DNA of 64,000 nt from Vulcanimicrobiota bacterium (GCA_019637395.1 JAHBVR010000004.1:248001-312000), one strand, 5' to 3'; numbered from the stretch's first letter, positions 40,858 to 49,793 are shown. The notes: generated from the sequence alone by a model not told the origin. A program made the numbers and translations.

Positions 40858-41437
40858 GTGCCTGCAGTAACGGCCACAGCTTGCTCTCGCGCAATTCCAC
40901 CTGATATTTCTGGAGAAAGGCCCGGCAGTGGTCGGGAGACCAGATTCTGGCTAAAAGGGCCGGCAGTTGTTGCCCGCGACCTGAGTAGGTGAGCCGGTTG
41001 GCCATCTTTCGGACCTCGGTGACGGGGGGCAGCGGGTAGTCGTAAAAGGGTTGTTCCCGAGCTAACTGGATGAGCGCGAGAATTTCCTTTTCGGTGGGCG
41101 CCGGCAATTTGCGCATGAGTTCCGGCGCGGGCTGCAACCCGTGCGGGCCGCAGCGCAGTACATAGGTGGGAAACTCTTTGTGCGGCCCGACTTCGGGGTC
41201 GGTGGCCAGGAATTCAAAGCGCCCATCCCCGTCCAGGTCAGCCAGGCGTGCATGGTAGAGCGTAGCCTCGGCAAGTTTGCGCTTTCCCTGGAAGACGCTG
41301 ACTTCCATAACCGGATAGGTTCCCCCCAGGTCGTGTAAAATCACCCGCTCAGGTCGGCCGTCACCGATGACGTCACGCCATAATTCTTCACTTTGGGCGG
41401 GCACCGTCAGGGCCACCAGGAGGAGGAGCCATCGCAC
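40739..41437 (-). CDS. Exported protein with EF-hand/FG-GAP-like calcium loop
   Basis: 232 residues from a GTG start, with a signal peptide (MRWLLLLVALTVPAQS). DVIGDGRPERVILHDLGG and ARLADLDGDGRFEFLATD are two Asp-rich loops of the type found in FG-GAP repeats and EF-hands, probably binding calcium. The C-terminal Arg/Pro/Asn-rich tail lies entirely in the region overlapping the convergent gene, so the functional protein may be shorter. Periplasmic or surface location is inferred. Confidence 0.65.
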   Translation of the reverse strand: MRWLLLLVALTVPAQSEELWRDVIGDGRPERVILHDLGGTYPVMEVSVFQGKRKLAEATLYHARLADLDGDGRFEFLATDPEVGPHKEFPTYVLRCGPHGLQPAPELMRKLPAPTEKEILALIQLAREQPFYDYPLPPVTEVRKMANRLTYSGRGQQLPALLARIWSPDHCRAFLQKYQVELRESKLWPLLQALNLERKPLAPGQGSAPARRAPSPQSFAPQNRAANRHPRD

Positions 41438-41526
41438 CGTCAGGAGATTCCACGGCCGGGGGAATGTTCCCGGGATGAGGCATTGGCCGCTGTAACCGCC
41501 GAAAGTATTTAACTTCTCAGGGGCTT

Positions 41527-41558
41527 CGGTAGTGGTCCGGTAGTGGTTGCTCCATTAT
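41527..41558 (+). promoter_or_regulatory. Direct repeats with 11-bp period upstream of a -10 box
   Basis: CGGTAGTGGT occurs at 41527-41536 and again at 41538-41547, exactly one helical turn apart. CATTAT follows at 41553-41558 as a possible -10; no good -35 exists. This is the layout of promoters activated by OmpR/PhoB-type regulators, and it would transcribe the 41589 peptide ORF with a leader of about 24 nt. Confidence 0.4.
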
Positions 41559-41588
41559 GCTCCAGACCGAACGGAGGAGAGCAATCCA

Positions 41589-41687
41589 ATGAGTAACGTT
41601 TACGCCCAGGTGGTCATTTCTGACCTGTGGAATTTCTCGGCCGACTTTTGCCTCGTCGATGACTATGGTTGTTTCCTCGACGCTTGA
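41589..41687 (+). CDS. 32-residue peptide ORF with strong ribosome-binding site
   Basis: ATG 41589 is preceded by GGAGGAG about 10 nt upstream. It encodes MSNVYAQVVISDLWNFSADF followed by twelve residues with two Cys, ending FLDA. The WNFSAxxxCxVD pattern resembles the C-terminal region of the 43536 protein (MWFFSAGSGCVDGG). It could be a secreted or modified peptide, or the surviving start of a decayed gene. Confidence 0.42.
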   Translation: MSNVYAQVVISDLWNFSADFCLVDDYGCFLDA

Positions 41688-41790
41688 CAGCTGCTATCAG
41701 GCGGAGACGAAGATAGATTCGTGATGCACTTCGACCGAGGCACCCTCTCCTATCTGAAAGTAGCCGGGGCCCGGTGAAGCAGCGGCTGCA

Positions 41791-42105
41791 TTACTTGGAG
41801 AAAGCGCCTGGGAACGAGTAGGTTCCGACGACGATCGTTCCGTCGTTGCGGAAGGTGCCGGTGCACCGGCATTTACCTGAAAATTGCAAGTTGGCCGTGT
41901 TGAGATTGCCCATGTTGACCCTGGCCGTATCGGCGGTGACGGAACCGGCCGAGCCATCAGCACCAGCCGGGCCTTGCGCCCGGTCCCTGAGCCTCTTCGG
42001 AACCACAACCTGCGATGGATGCCGAAATTGCTCCCAGATAAACCAGATGCCGTCTTCACCGGGCAGAGTGATGTCGGCGACCAGATGTCAACGGTGACGA
42101 CTTCA
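41791..42105 (-). pseudogene. Decayed response-regulator-like and collagen-like fragment
   Basis: On the minus strand the frame reads ADITLPGEDGIWFIWEQFR, which looks like the phospho-acceptor strand of a receiver domain (DI-LPG-DG). It then passes in the same frame into GPAGADGSAGSVTADTARV and a short globular end with a CRC motif, stopping at 41791. No proper start or N-terminal half exists. The join of unrelated pieces suggests a recombined, non-functional remnant. Confidence 0.45.
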
Positions 42106-42257
42106 AGCTTGGCCAACGCTACTCCGGCTCGACTGGGAAATGACCGGTTGGTCCGTCAAGATTGTCCGCCGGGATGAGAAAGATGAACCGGAAGGATGAG
42201 GGGAGTGAGTTCTCGGCCGCGACATACTTTTCTCAGCTTTACCAAGGAGATGAAAAC

Positions 42258-42810
42258 TTGGCTTCCAAACTTCTGCTCTCGGTTTTCCTTGTGGTGGGTT
42301 GTGTCCATCTCACGCTGGCTGCTTCCTTCGGCAAGGTTTCGGTTTCAAATAGCGGCCAGGTCCAGAACGTCATGATCTATTTAGCCGGCTGTGCGTTCCA
42401 ATTTCGATCGAAGTGGAAACCTCAGAGGTCCGGCCCGGAGTATCGGCCTGCTGAATTGTATCTACCGCGGTAGCGAGAAATTTGACTTTGGCTACAATTC
42501 CGACGGCCAGGTCCGAGCCATTTATGCCGGCGGGGAGAATATGTCTTTCAGCTACGATGGGCAGGGCCGCCTCACCAATGTGTAGGGTTCCTTGTCCAGG
42601 GTGGATGTGGCGCAAGGCCAGTCCCCCGGGATGCAACCGCCCGGGTTTCCATCCGCGCCGTCGACGACCGCTTCCGCTCCTCCCATGGTGGTTGTGAAAC
42701 AGGCCCCCGCGCCCACCTCGATGCCATCCAAAGCCATCGAAACCATTCGACGGCAGCCGCCGCCCCCCCGGCCACCGGTAGTTCCCGAAATCACGGTGCA
42801 GCGCCGTTAA
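42258..42810 (+). pseudogene. Broken lipoprotein gene with YD-repeat-like motif and Pro-rich tail
   Basis: A TTG start with AAGGAG opens a lipoprotein-like signal (LLLSVFLVVGC, lipobox VVGC). Near 42390 the sense shifts by +1 into a frame containing FDFGYNSDGQVRAIYAGGEN and FSYDGQGRLTNV, typical of YD/RHS-type repeats. A TAG at 42583 interrupts that frame. Beyond it the same frame continues into a Pro-rich tail (RRQPPPPRPPVVPEITVQRR) ending at 42810. One frameshift and one nonsense change explain the whole. Confidence 0.55.
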
Positions 42811-42828
42811 TCTAAGCCTGTGGCAACT

Positions 42829-43111
42829 GCCAAATTTAGTCAAGCCCTCGGTGACGATGCGGTAGAGGAAGGCTCCGGCCCAGCGTACCTCCGGGGGGGC
42901 GAGCCCACTCCTGCAGGGCGTTGAGCGCGTCCCGTTCCCCTCCGGCCGGCTGGCTCAGGCCGCTCATCTGGTGAGTCATTTCGGTCAGGACGGAATGAAG
43001 CGTGGCCAGACATTGGTCTAACTGAGGGAAGCTTCTGAAGCTGCAAGTTCAGAGCCGCCAGAGGCTGGCTTATTCCCTCGTGGAGTTCGGCCGCCAGCAG
43101 GCGCCATCAAG
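42829..43111 (-). pseudogene. Decayed sensor histidine kinase fragment (HisKA_3/NarX type)
   Basis: The minus strand reads RLLAAELHEGISQPLAALNL, the phospho-acceptor helix of NarX-type kinases (ELH-D/E-G-I-Q-L). After a frameshift near 43030 it continues QLDQCLATLHSVLTEMTHQM. After a second shift it gives AGAFLYRIVTEGLTKFG, the start of the HATPase domain (N box). Both ends are missing. The neighbouring receiver-like remnant suggests loss of a two-component system here. Confidence 0.6.
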
Positions 43112-43535
43112 AAGCGTTTGGGAGAACGCGTGAACCCCTTTAGGGCGTTTACCAGGAATGTTGTTGATGTTAGTTAGCCGCTACCGCGAATCGGCGAGTT
43201 TTTTCAAAATAAATTGCAGGTAGGAACCGCCTGGAAGCAAGCGTGGTAGACTTGCTTCGCCCCGATATCTTCTGCTATGTACCGGAGTAACCAATCCAGC
43301 ATAGTCGCGAAAATGAACTGTAATAGTCGGAAGGCGGAATTCCTTTTGATTGACCAATTTGCACCAGTCGCTGCTGAACGAGATCCGTGTCCATGTGGTC
43401 TCGCTTTTTCAAAAACTCAGGTCCGGTTAATATGCTGGATAAAACTTGTTAACAAGCTGGTCCACTCGGTAGAGATTTGGTAGAAATCGGGCGGCTATTC
43501 TCCTGGTATAACGAACCCGAAGGAGATGGAACCCG
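43112..43535. other. Non-coding, AT-richer gap
   Basis: 424 nt with lower GC than the surroundings. Short open frames lack ribosome-binding sites and ordered composition. TATAAC near 43506 may be a -10 for the 43536 gene, but no matching -35 is convincing. I see nothing else. Confidence 0.5.
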
Positions 43536-43868
43536 ATGAACGCCATTTCGAGCCTGAATAGCCTATACTCCAGCTATGCCATATGGAGTGCGCCCGTGGC
43601 GCCACCCAGTAAAGCCGGGACGGATCTTGGCCCAATGGATGCTTACGACATCTCGGGCGTCTCCGACCCGTTGGAGGGCCTTCCCCAGGATGCGCCTGCG
43701 CCAGCCGAGAGTCCCGAAGCGGAAGGTGGGGCCGCGCCGATGGTGGAGGAAAACGGTTTCACCCCTCAGGCAACTGACATCCCTGGCGAGATGTGGTTTT
43801 TCTCGGCCGGCTCCGGCTGCGTGGATGGAGGTGCGAGCGATTGGGGCGGGCTGGCCGGCCTGGATTAG
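43536..43868 (+). CDS. Small acidic Ser/Pro-rich protein, unknown
   Basis: 110 residues, ATG 43536 with a strong AAGGAGATG-type site. The start MNAISSLNSLYSSYAIW resembles the N-termini of the 5240 and 39262 proteins. The middle is acidic and Pro/Ala-rich (disordered), and the end GEMWFFSAGSGCVDGGASDW carries the only Cys. No Sec signal. Could be a secreted or modified small protein; function unknown. Confidence 0.55.
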   Translation: MNAISSLNSLYSSYAIWSAPVAPPSKAGTDLGPMDAYDISGVSDPLEGLPQDAPAPAESPEAEGGAAPMVEENGFTPQATDIPGEMWFFSAGSGCVDGGASDWGGLAGLD

Positions 43869-43891
43869 CGTTGGCCGCAGCGGCCAGCCCT

Positions 43892-44620
43892 TCACAGCGG
43901 AATGGCTCGGCCGGCTCCGGGGTTGGGGATGCGTTCTTCGCCCATGGTGAGACGCTTGGGCTCTTCGGCCAGAAAGCCGTTGGGAGCCAGACGAGCGGCT
44001 TCTTCAATCCGTTCCATACCCTGGTCGAAGCGATTCTCGAAAAGATCGATACGGCCCAGGTAATAGAGGCGATGGGCTTTATAGAGCCTGGGTATATTGG
44101 CTTCCTGGAGCAGGCGTTCCAGAGTTTCGCGAGCGATGGGCAGGTCGCCGCAATGGTATTGATAAGTGGCGGCCGTTCCCTTGAGGCAGTGGTCGAGCAG
44201 CGGATGACCCGTGCGGGGCACGATTTTCTCGGCCGACTCGCTCCAGACTTCGACCGCTTCCTGATAACGCCTGGCGCACAGCAGCGTATAAAGCAGGTTG
44301 TTGAAGTAGAGGGCATCGGTGAATTTCTTCTGACGTCCCCACCAGCCCGAACTTAGCTTTTTGCGGTCCACGCTACGCAAAGCCACCAGCGCTTCATCGA
44401 ACTGGCCGATATAGACCAGGCCGGCCGAGCGATTGAGTTTGAGCAGTTCATAGAGCGGTCCACTGGGGCGCCGCTCCAGTTCTCGATCGATGTCCTGGAG
44501 GAAATCGTAAGGGCGGCCTTCTTCCAGGGCGCGATTGATCCGCTGGACACGCGACTGCGTCTCCAGGTTTCCAAATAGGAGCCACCCCGCCGCGGCTACA
44601 AAGAAGACCTCTAGGAACAC
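43892..44620 (-). CDS. Membrane-anchored TPR-like protein
   Basis: 242 residues from GTG 44620 with a strong GAGGAGG site. One N-terminal membrane helix (FLEVFFVAAAGWLLFGN) is followed by helical repeats of TPR type (for example IYIGQFDEAL-like and RRYQEAVEVWSESAEK, LYYLGRIDLFENRFDQGMER). TPR proteins scaffold complexes. It lies 9 nt after the small coiled-coil gene at 44629, probably as an operon. Confidence 0.75.
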   Translation of the reverse strand: MFLEVFFVAAAGWLLFGNLETQSRVQRINRALEEGRPYDFLQDIDRELERRPSGPLYELLKLNRSAGLVYIGQFDEALVALRSVDRKKLSSGWWGRQKKFTDALYFNNLLYTLLCARRYQEAVEVWSESAEKIVPRTGHPLLDHCLKGTAATYQYHCGDLPIARETLERLLQEANIPRLYKAHRLYYLGRIDLFENRFDQGMERIEEAARLAPNGFLAEEPKRLTMGEERIPNPGAGRAIPL

Positions 44621-44628
44621 AACCCTCC

Positions 44629-44859
44629 TCAGGTCCCCGGCTTGCGGCCCAGTAGTTCGGCCGCCGCGGCCATATCCAGCTTGGCCGCCTCTGCTTTGCG
44701 TTTTTCTTCAGCAATGCCCTCTTTGACGCGCCGCATCAGCTCTTCCGGCCGCAGGATTTTTTCGAAGGCCTCCAGCTTGAATTTTAAACTGGCCACCTGA
44801 TTCTCCAATTTACCGACGCGCTCCAGCAGCCGCTGGGCCTCTTGCTTGGACAGACTCAT
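44629..44859 (-). CDS. Small coiled-coil protein
   Basis: 76 residues, ATG 44859 with AGGAGGT. Almost entirely a charged coiled coil (RLLERVGKLENQVASLKFKL), with no signal peptide. It directly precedes the TPR-like gene and may partner with it. Function unknown. Confidence 0.72.
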   Translation of the reverse strand: MSLSKQEAQRLLERVGKLENQVASLKFKLEAFEKILRPEELMRRVKEGIAEEKRKAEAAKLDMAAAAELLGRKPGT

Positions 44860-44887
44860 TCAGCACCTCCTGAAGTTGTATTCGATC

Positions 44888-46222
44888 TCATTGCGTTTTT
44901 TCTTTGTCACCGGCGCGTAACCAGGGATAAGCTAAAAGCAAGCCGACCGGGCTGACGCAGGCGATGAAGCCGTAAATGGTCCACAAGGCCTCCGGGCTAC
45001 GAGTCCCTTCCATGGGGACGTACCTGGTGAGCATTGCCCCTGAGTAAAGTCCAGTGGTGAATTTGGCCAGGAACCATGGCAGATTGCCAACGCCCATGTA
45101 GGCTCCAACCTTGCCAGGCGGGGCCAGCCTGGCCACATATTCGAGAAAACGGCTGGCCCAGAGGGCTTCACCTAAAGAGAATACCAGAACGTAGGCCACC
45201 AGCCGGCCGACGTCGGGCGGCAGGCTCAGCAGGAAAGTGGCTCCGGCGCTCACGGCCGTGCCTATAATCATCATCCGCAGCACGTGAACGCGAGCGGTGA
45301 GATGGCACAGGATGGGTACGGCAAAGAAAATGACCAGGGGATTCAAGGCATTGAACCACTCGAATTTGTCGCTTACCGCCTGTCCAAAGCATCGGGTGAT
45401 GTAAGGGCCCAGAGTCAACCACTGATGAGCGAAGAGCGTGCGTACCGGCAGAAGGATGAAAATGAAAAAGAGAAAGCGAGGATCGGCCAGCGGATTGGCT
45501 GGACCCAGGTTGTCCGCGGACTCGATTCCGATAGGCTCCTCGGTCGCATCGGGAGCGGCCTGAGCCACCCCATCCATCCTGGGAAAGGTGAATACATGGA
45601 GCGCCAGCTGCAGGAAGGTGATCAAAGCCATCAGGCCAATCACACCTCCGTAGCCGAGGTTCAGGCCGGATTGGGTGCGCACATACGGGGAGGCCAGGCT
45701 TTCGACTACAATCCCCAAATTCATGATGGCGTACAGGAGGCTGAACGCCATGCTGGACAGGCGCACCGTGGTCGTTTCTTTGACTCCCGCATAGAGTGCG
45801 GTTTGCAGGATTCCGGTGGCGAAGGCCATGACTACCAGAGAGAGCACGACCCCCATCGGGAGAAAACTGGCGGGGAGTTTGTCGCACTGCCAGAGAGCCG
45901 CGCGACCGACGAATCCCAGCGCTAGCGATAGCGTCATGGCGTTACGGATTCCCAGCGAATCCGAGATCCAGCCGCCCGGGACCATCAGCAAAGCCACCAA
46001 GCCGGTCAGAACCGAGACGTAAACCGAGGCATACTGGTCGGGAATGTGCAGATCGTGAGAAAAATACAGGACCAGAATGTTGAGGATGCCAAAGTAGGCG
46101 ATGCCGTCGGTGAAGTTAACCAGGTTTACCAGCCAGTAGGCGGGGCCGGTCTTGATCAGGCCGCTCAGGGCCTCCATCAGCCCGGGAGTGTCAGCTTCCT
46201 CCTGCGGGGCCTGGTCGCTCAC
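44888..46222 (-). CDS. Major facilitator superfamily transporter (POT/PTR-like)
   Basis: 444 residues from GTG 46222, which overlaps the stop of the KAS III-like gene (GTGA). A longer open frame upstream runs antisense to frame within that gene and is rejected. There are about 12 membrane helices, an N-terminal WLVNLVNFTDGIAYFGI helix resembling POT-family F-Y-G motifs, and a cytoplasmic central loop near 225-245. Substrate unknown. Coupling to a ketoacyl-synthase-like gene hints at export of a lipid-like product or uptake of its precursor. Confidence 0.88.
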   Translation of the reverse strand: MSDQAPQEEADTPGLMEALSGLIKTGPAYWLVNLVNFTDGIAYFGILNILVLYFSHDLHIPDQYASVYVSVLTGLVALLMVPGGWISDSLGIRNAMTLSLALGFVGRAALWQCDKLPASFLPMGVVLSLVVMAFATGILQTALYAGVKETTTVRLSSMAFSLLYAIMNLGIVVESLASPYVRTQSGLNLGYGGVIGLMALITFLQLALHVFTFPRMDGVAQAAPDATEEPIGIESADNLGPANPLADPRFLFFIFILLPVRTLFAHQWLTLGPYITRCFGQAVSDKFEWFNALNPLVIFFAVPILCHLTARVHVLRMMIIGTAVSAGATFLLSLPPDVGRLVAYVLVFSLGEALWASRFLEYVARLAPPGKVGAYMGVGNLPWFLAKFTTGLYSGAMLTRYVPMEGTRSPEALWTIYGFIACVSPVGLLLAYPWLRAGDKEKTQ

Positions 46223-47235
46223 CAGCGCACTTCCATCATCGAGCAGTTCAAACCCGAGCCGATGCCCATCAGGGCGACGCGGCTGCCGGGCTTGAGTTTG
46301 CCGGCTTCCTCGGCCAGCGCCAGGGTGAGCGGCACCGAGGCGGGGCCGACGTTGCCCAGGAAGGGATAGGTTACGAACGAGTTGGCCTGATTGAGGCCCA
46401 GCGAGTTGAAGAGTACCTCGTAGTGGCGCCGTCCCACCTGGTGGCCGACATAGAGGTCGATTTTGTCGTCGCTCCAGCCGAAGACTTCCTGGCATTTCTG
46501 CCAGGTGCGATTGGCCAGCGAGACCCCGGCTTCCATCAGAGGGCGAGCCTGTACCGTCATTTCCGTTCGGTTGCCCAGGCACAAGTTGCGGTGGCGGGTG
46601 TCGGCCACGTTGACGTGGCCCATCACCTGGTGGCCCGTCTTGGAGACGCTGCTGTGGGTCAAAACCGCCGCCACCGCTCCCGAGCCCAGGGTGAGCGCGG
46701 CGAAATGCAGTTGGAAGTCGGCCACGCTGATATGCGGCTGCAGCAGATGGCGAATGGTGGCTTCAACCACTTCGCGCGAGGACTCCGAATCAATGATCAG
46801 AGCCGCTTTGATGCGGCCCTGGGCGATCATGTCGCCCACGATGGAAACCCCGTTCATGAAGGCCAGGCAGGCATTGCCGATGTCGAAGTTCAGACAATTG
46901 GGCGACAAACCGAGTTCGCCGTGGACGATGCTGGCCATGGAAGGCTCGATGTAATCCTTGCATACCGAAGTGCTGACGATGCAGCCGATTTCCAGCGGAT
47001 CGATGCCGGTTTTCTCCAGGACTTTGCGCGCCGCCCTGGTGCTGCTCTCCACAATGGTCGTGCCGGCCGGGAAGAAGCGCCGTTCTTCCACGCCGGAAGC
47101 GGCCGCGATGGCTTCTTGGGGAATTTTCAGTCTTTCCAGCATGGGCGCCAGTTCGTCGAAAATGGCGTCGGTGGTCATTACATAGGCGGGGAGTTCGTAA
47201 GCCACCCCTTCCAGGCATACATTTTGCAGCAACAT
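46219..47235 (-). CDS. Beta-ketoacyl synthase III-like (thiolase fold) enzyme
   Basis: 338 residues. Active-site Cys123 lies in DIGNACLAFMNG, and the catalytic His in YVGHQVGRRHYE and Asn in FLGNVGPASVP complete the Cys-His-Asn triad of FabH-type enzymes. Condensation of an acyl-CoA or acyl-ACP is the family reaction; OleA-like or secondary-metabolite roles are possible. Start SGVEERRFF is the usual KAS III substrate-arm region. No other fatty-acid genes are near, so a special role is more likely than housekeeping FabH. Coupled to the MFS gene. Confidence 0.9.
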   Translation of the reverse strand: MLLQNVCLEGVAYELPAYVMTTDAIFDELAPMLERLKIPQEAIAAASGVEERRFFPAGTTIVESSTRAARKVLEKTGIDPLEIGCIVSTSVCKDYIEPSMASIVHGELGLSPNCLNFDIGNACLAFMNGVSIVGDMIAQGRIKAALIIDSESSREVVEATIRHLLQPHISVADFQLHFAALTLGSGAVAAVLTHSSVSKTGHQVMGHVNVADTRHRNLCLGNRTEMTVQARPLMEAGVSLANRTWQKCQEVFGWSDDKIDLYVGHQVGRRHYEVLFNSLGLNQANSFVTYPFLGNVGPASVPLTLALAEEAGKLKPGSRVALMGIGSGLNCSMMEVRW

Positions 47236-47245
47236 CTGCCGTTGT

Positions 47246-47785
47246 CTACGTGCCCGAGGATGGTTCCCCTTCAGGCGGCCAGTGGAACAGGTCGGGAGGG
47301 CCTTCGCAGAGGCGATAATCGGGCGTCACCCAGCGTACCCAGCGGCTGTGTTCGTGGCCTTGCACTACCCAGTAGTATTCGCCGCGTTCCAGTTCGCCGT
47401 CGAAACCGCGAGCCACCAGCAACCGGGCCGGAATTTTGTTCTGCCGTTCCAGGCACTGCGCCAGCAACGGCGCCATGCGCTCCTCGAAAGCGTCCAGCCC
47501 CAACTGCTCGGCGGGCCACTCGGACGAACGCAGCCGCGCCAGAGCCAGCGACGGCGGCCAGCGCATGCCCGAGTGGAGCAGCCGGTGCAGGCGCTCGCCC
47601 ACCAGATAGGGGCGGATGGCCTCGAAGTTGGCGTCCAATTGTAGCTGATCGGTGATGTGACAGATGCACAGAAGCAAGCCGGGGCTGGCGGGAAAGAGAG
47701 GCGTCAGGGAACAACCGGGAGGAGCTTCGGGAAAGAAATCGCCATCGTAGCTTAACGGACAGTAGGCAAAAAAGTAGTGTTCCAT
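47246..47785 (-). CDS. Unknown 179-residue protein
   Basis: ATG 47785; ends 10 nt before the KAS III-like start, so probably the first gene of that operon. Mixed alpha/beta composition with no signal peptide or membrane segment, Trp-rich (VVQGHEHSRWVRWVTPDYRL). I recognise no domain. Confidence 0.68.
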   Translation of the reverse strand: MEHYFFAYCPLSYDGDFFPEAPPGCSLTPLFPASPGLLLCICHITDQLQLDANFEAIRPYLVGERLHRLLHSGMRWPPSLALARLRSSEWPAEQLGLDAFEERMAPLLAQCLERQNKIPARLLVARGFDGELERGEYYWVVQGHEHSRWVRWVTPDYRLCEGPPDLFHWPPEGEPSSGT

Positions 47786-47831
47786 GCGGGGTCAGCAGGT
47801 GGGCTACGTTTAGGGTGGGAAGCTTTCCTGC

Positions 47832-48158
47832 ATGCACCTGTGTCCTAACTGCGTGGAGCCGTTGCGCAGCCGCACCATGAGCAATTTCACAGTGGATGAA
47901 TGTCCGCTGTGCGATGGCCTGTGGTTCGACGACCAGGTGCCCGAGACGATGGTGTGCACGGTGGACAAACCGCAGTTCTTCTTTGAACCGATTGCCTTCG
48001 AAAGGAAGCGCGAGGTTCCCGAAGGCGAGTTGCAGTGTCCGCGTTGTAAGGTGAAAATGGCGGTTTACGACGTGCGGGGGACCCCCGTGGACGTGTGCCC
48101 GGAGTGTCGCGGAATGTGGCTGGACAGCCATGAACTCCGCAAAATTCTAGCCGACTGA
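47832..48158 (+). CDS. Double TFIIB-type zinc-ribbon protein
   Basis: 108 residues with two zinc ribbons: CPNC...CPLCDGLWFD (4-33 region) and CPRC...CPECRGMWLDSHEL (70-104 region), both ending in the G-x-W-x-D signature of the zf-TFIIB family in bacteria. Small cytoplasmic metal-binding protein of unknown role. It lies 9 nt upstream of gpmI in the same direction. Confidence 0.88.
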   Translation: MHLCPNCVEPLRSRTMSNFTVDECPLCDGLWFDDQVPETMVCTVDKPQFFFEPIAFERKREVPEGELQCPRCKVKMAVYDVRGTPVDVCPECRGMWLDSHELRKILAD

Positions 48159-48167
48159 GGTTCTTTT

Positions 48168-49706
48168 ATGCGTCCCGTTATGCTGGTCATTCTCGATGGT
48201 TTTGGCATCGCCCCGCCCGGTCCCGGCAACGCCGTGTACCTGGCCAACACTCCCAACTTCGATAGATACTGGAGCGACTGGCCGCACACCCAGTTGGAAG
48301 CTTCGGGTCTGGCCGTGGGCCTACCGCGCGGGCAGATGGGTAACTCCGAAGTGGGCCACCTCAATCTGGGAGCTGGCCGGGTGGTGATGCAAAGCCTGAC
48401 CTATCTGGACGCCGCTATTGAAGACGGCTCTTTTTATGCGAACGAAGCTCTCACCACGATTTGTAGGCAGGTCAAGGAATCGGGCGGCACTCTCCATCTG
48501 GGCGGTCTGGTCAGTCGCGGCGGGGTGCATAGCGAACTCGGCCATATCCTTGCCCTGATCGAGTTGGCCCGCCGCCAGGGGGTCCAGAAACTTCGCCTGC
48601 ACTGCTTTACGGATGGTCGCGATACCCCGCCGGATTCGGCTCTGGACTTCGTCGGGGAAGTGGAGGACTATCTCCACCGCGGCGGAGGAGATTACCGAAT
48701 TGCCACGGTGGTGGGACGTTACTACGCCATGGACCGAGACAAGCGCTGGGAACGTGTGACCCGGGCTTACAGGGCGGTGGTCAGCGGCCAGGGTGAGTTC
48801 CGTGCCGGCAGTGCCCGCGAGGCCGTTCAGTTGGCTTACCAGAGAGGGGAAACGGATGAGTTCATCCTGCCCACGGTGGTGGGGGAGGCCGAGGAGATTC
48901 AGGAGGGCGACGGTTGGATCTTTTTCAATTTTCGAGCCGACCGAGCCAGACAACTGAGCGCGGCCTTGTTAGGTGGCCCGGAATGGAATGAGTTCGAGCG
49001 CTCGAAAATAATTCAAAATTTGCACTACCTCTCGCTGATGAGTTACGGTGAGCAGATCCAGCGGCCTTTCGCCTTCGCGCTGCCCCCTTTGACTCATTGT
49101 TTGGCGGAAGTGATCAGTGCGGCCGGAAAGTGCCAGTATCACACCGCCGAAACCGAGAAATACCCTCACGTCACCTATTTTTTCAACGCTACGCTGGAGC
49201 AGCCGTTTCCCGGCGAGGATCGCCATATGGTGGCTTCTCCCAAGGTGGCTACTTATGATTTGCAGCCTGAGATGAGTGAACCCGCGTTGGCTCGAGATAC
49301 CTTGATGCGCCTGCAGACCCAGCAGGACGATTTTCTTCTAATCAATTTTGCAAATCCAGATATGGTGGGACATACCGGCTCTTTGGCTGCGGCTATTAAG
49401 GCCTGCGAGGCCAGCGATCAGGGATTGGGCCTGCTGGTGGAGGAGGTTTTGCGCCAGAACGGTGCTGTGATGGTGCTGGCTGACCACGGAAACGCCGAAG
49501 TCATGATTGATGAGAATGGTTCTCCACATACTGCGCACACCACCAATCCGGTGCCCTGTGTTCTGATCGGCGGTCCGAAAGACGCGCATCTTCGCGAGGG
49601 AGGGGTTCTGGGCGATGTGGCTCCCACCATCCTTCATTTGATGGGCCTGAATGTGCCGGCGGAGATGACCGGCCGGTCGCTTTTGGAACAACAAAGGGTT
49701 CCTTAG
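48168..49706 (+). CDS. gpmI: 2,3-bisphosphoglycerate-independent phosphoglycerate mutase
   Basis: 512 residues, the normal family length. Metal-binding Asp10 in VILDGFG, phospho-Ser60 in QMGNSEVGHLNLGAGR, FTDGRDTPP, and the C-terminal metal site NFANPDMVGHTG...VLADHGNAE...HTAHTTNPVP are all present. It converts 3- and 2-phosphoglycerate in glycolysis using two Mn ions. The terminator-like hairpin at 49761 follows. Confidence 0.97.
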   Translation: MRPVMLVILDGFGIAPPGPGNAVYLANTPNFDRYWSDWPHTQLEASGLAVGLPRGQMGNSEVGHLNLGAGRVVMQSLTYLDAAIEDGSFYANEALTTICRQVKESGGTLHLGGLVSRGGVHSELGHILALIELARRQGVQKLRLHCFTDGRDTPPDSALDFVGEVEDYLHRGGGDYRIATVVGRYYAMDRDKRWERVTRAYRAVVSGQGEFRAGSAREAVQLAYQRGETDEFILPTVVGEAEEIQEGDGWIFFNFRADRARQLSAALLGGPEWNEFERSKIIQNLHYLSLMSYGEQIQRPFAFALPPLTHCLAEVISAAGKCQYHTAETEKYPHVTYFFNATLEQPFPGEDRHMVASPKVATYDLQPEMSEPALARDTLMRLQTQQDDFLLINFANPDMVGHTGSLAAAIKACEASDQGLGLLVEEVLRQNGAVMVLADHGNAEVMIDENGSPHTAHTTNPVPCVLIGGPKDAHLREGGVLGDVAPTILHLMGLNVPAEMTGRSLLEQQRVP

Positions 49707-49760
49707 GCCTTTCCTGGCGGTAAATTGCCGGGCAATTTGTGGCACATCCGAGTCAAACGG

Positions 49761-49791
49761 CAGAGGCCTTCGGCCTGTCTGGCCTTATTTT
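49761..49791 (+). terminator. Probable terminator of gpmI
   Basis: GGCC-TTC-GGCC (49765-49775) extended by CAGA/TCTG with a 2-nt bulge, followed by TTATTTT. A separate short palindrome AAATTGCC-G-GGCAATTT lies just upstream (49722-49738). Confidence 0.55.
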
Positions 49792-49793
49792 AG

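Noticed and set aside
42162-42257. N-terminal extension of the broken lipoprotein
   Set aside because: The TTG at 42258 has AAGGAG and begins a clean lipoprotein signal; the extension is polar and unsupported.
43277-43483. 68-codon plus ORF
   Set aside because: No ribosome-binding site, Cys-scattered random composition, within a decayed gap.
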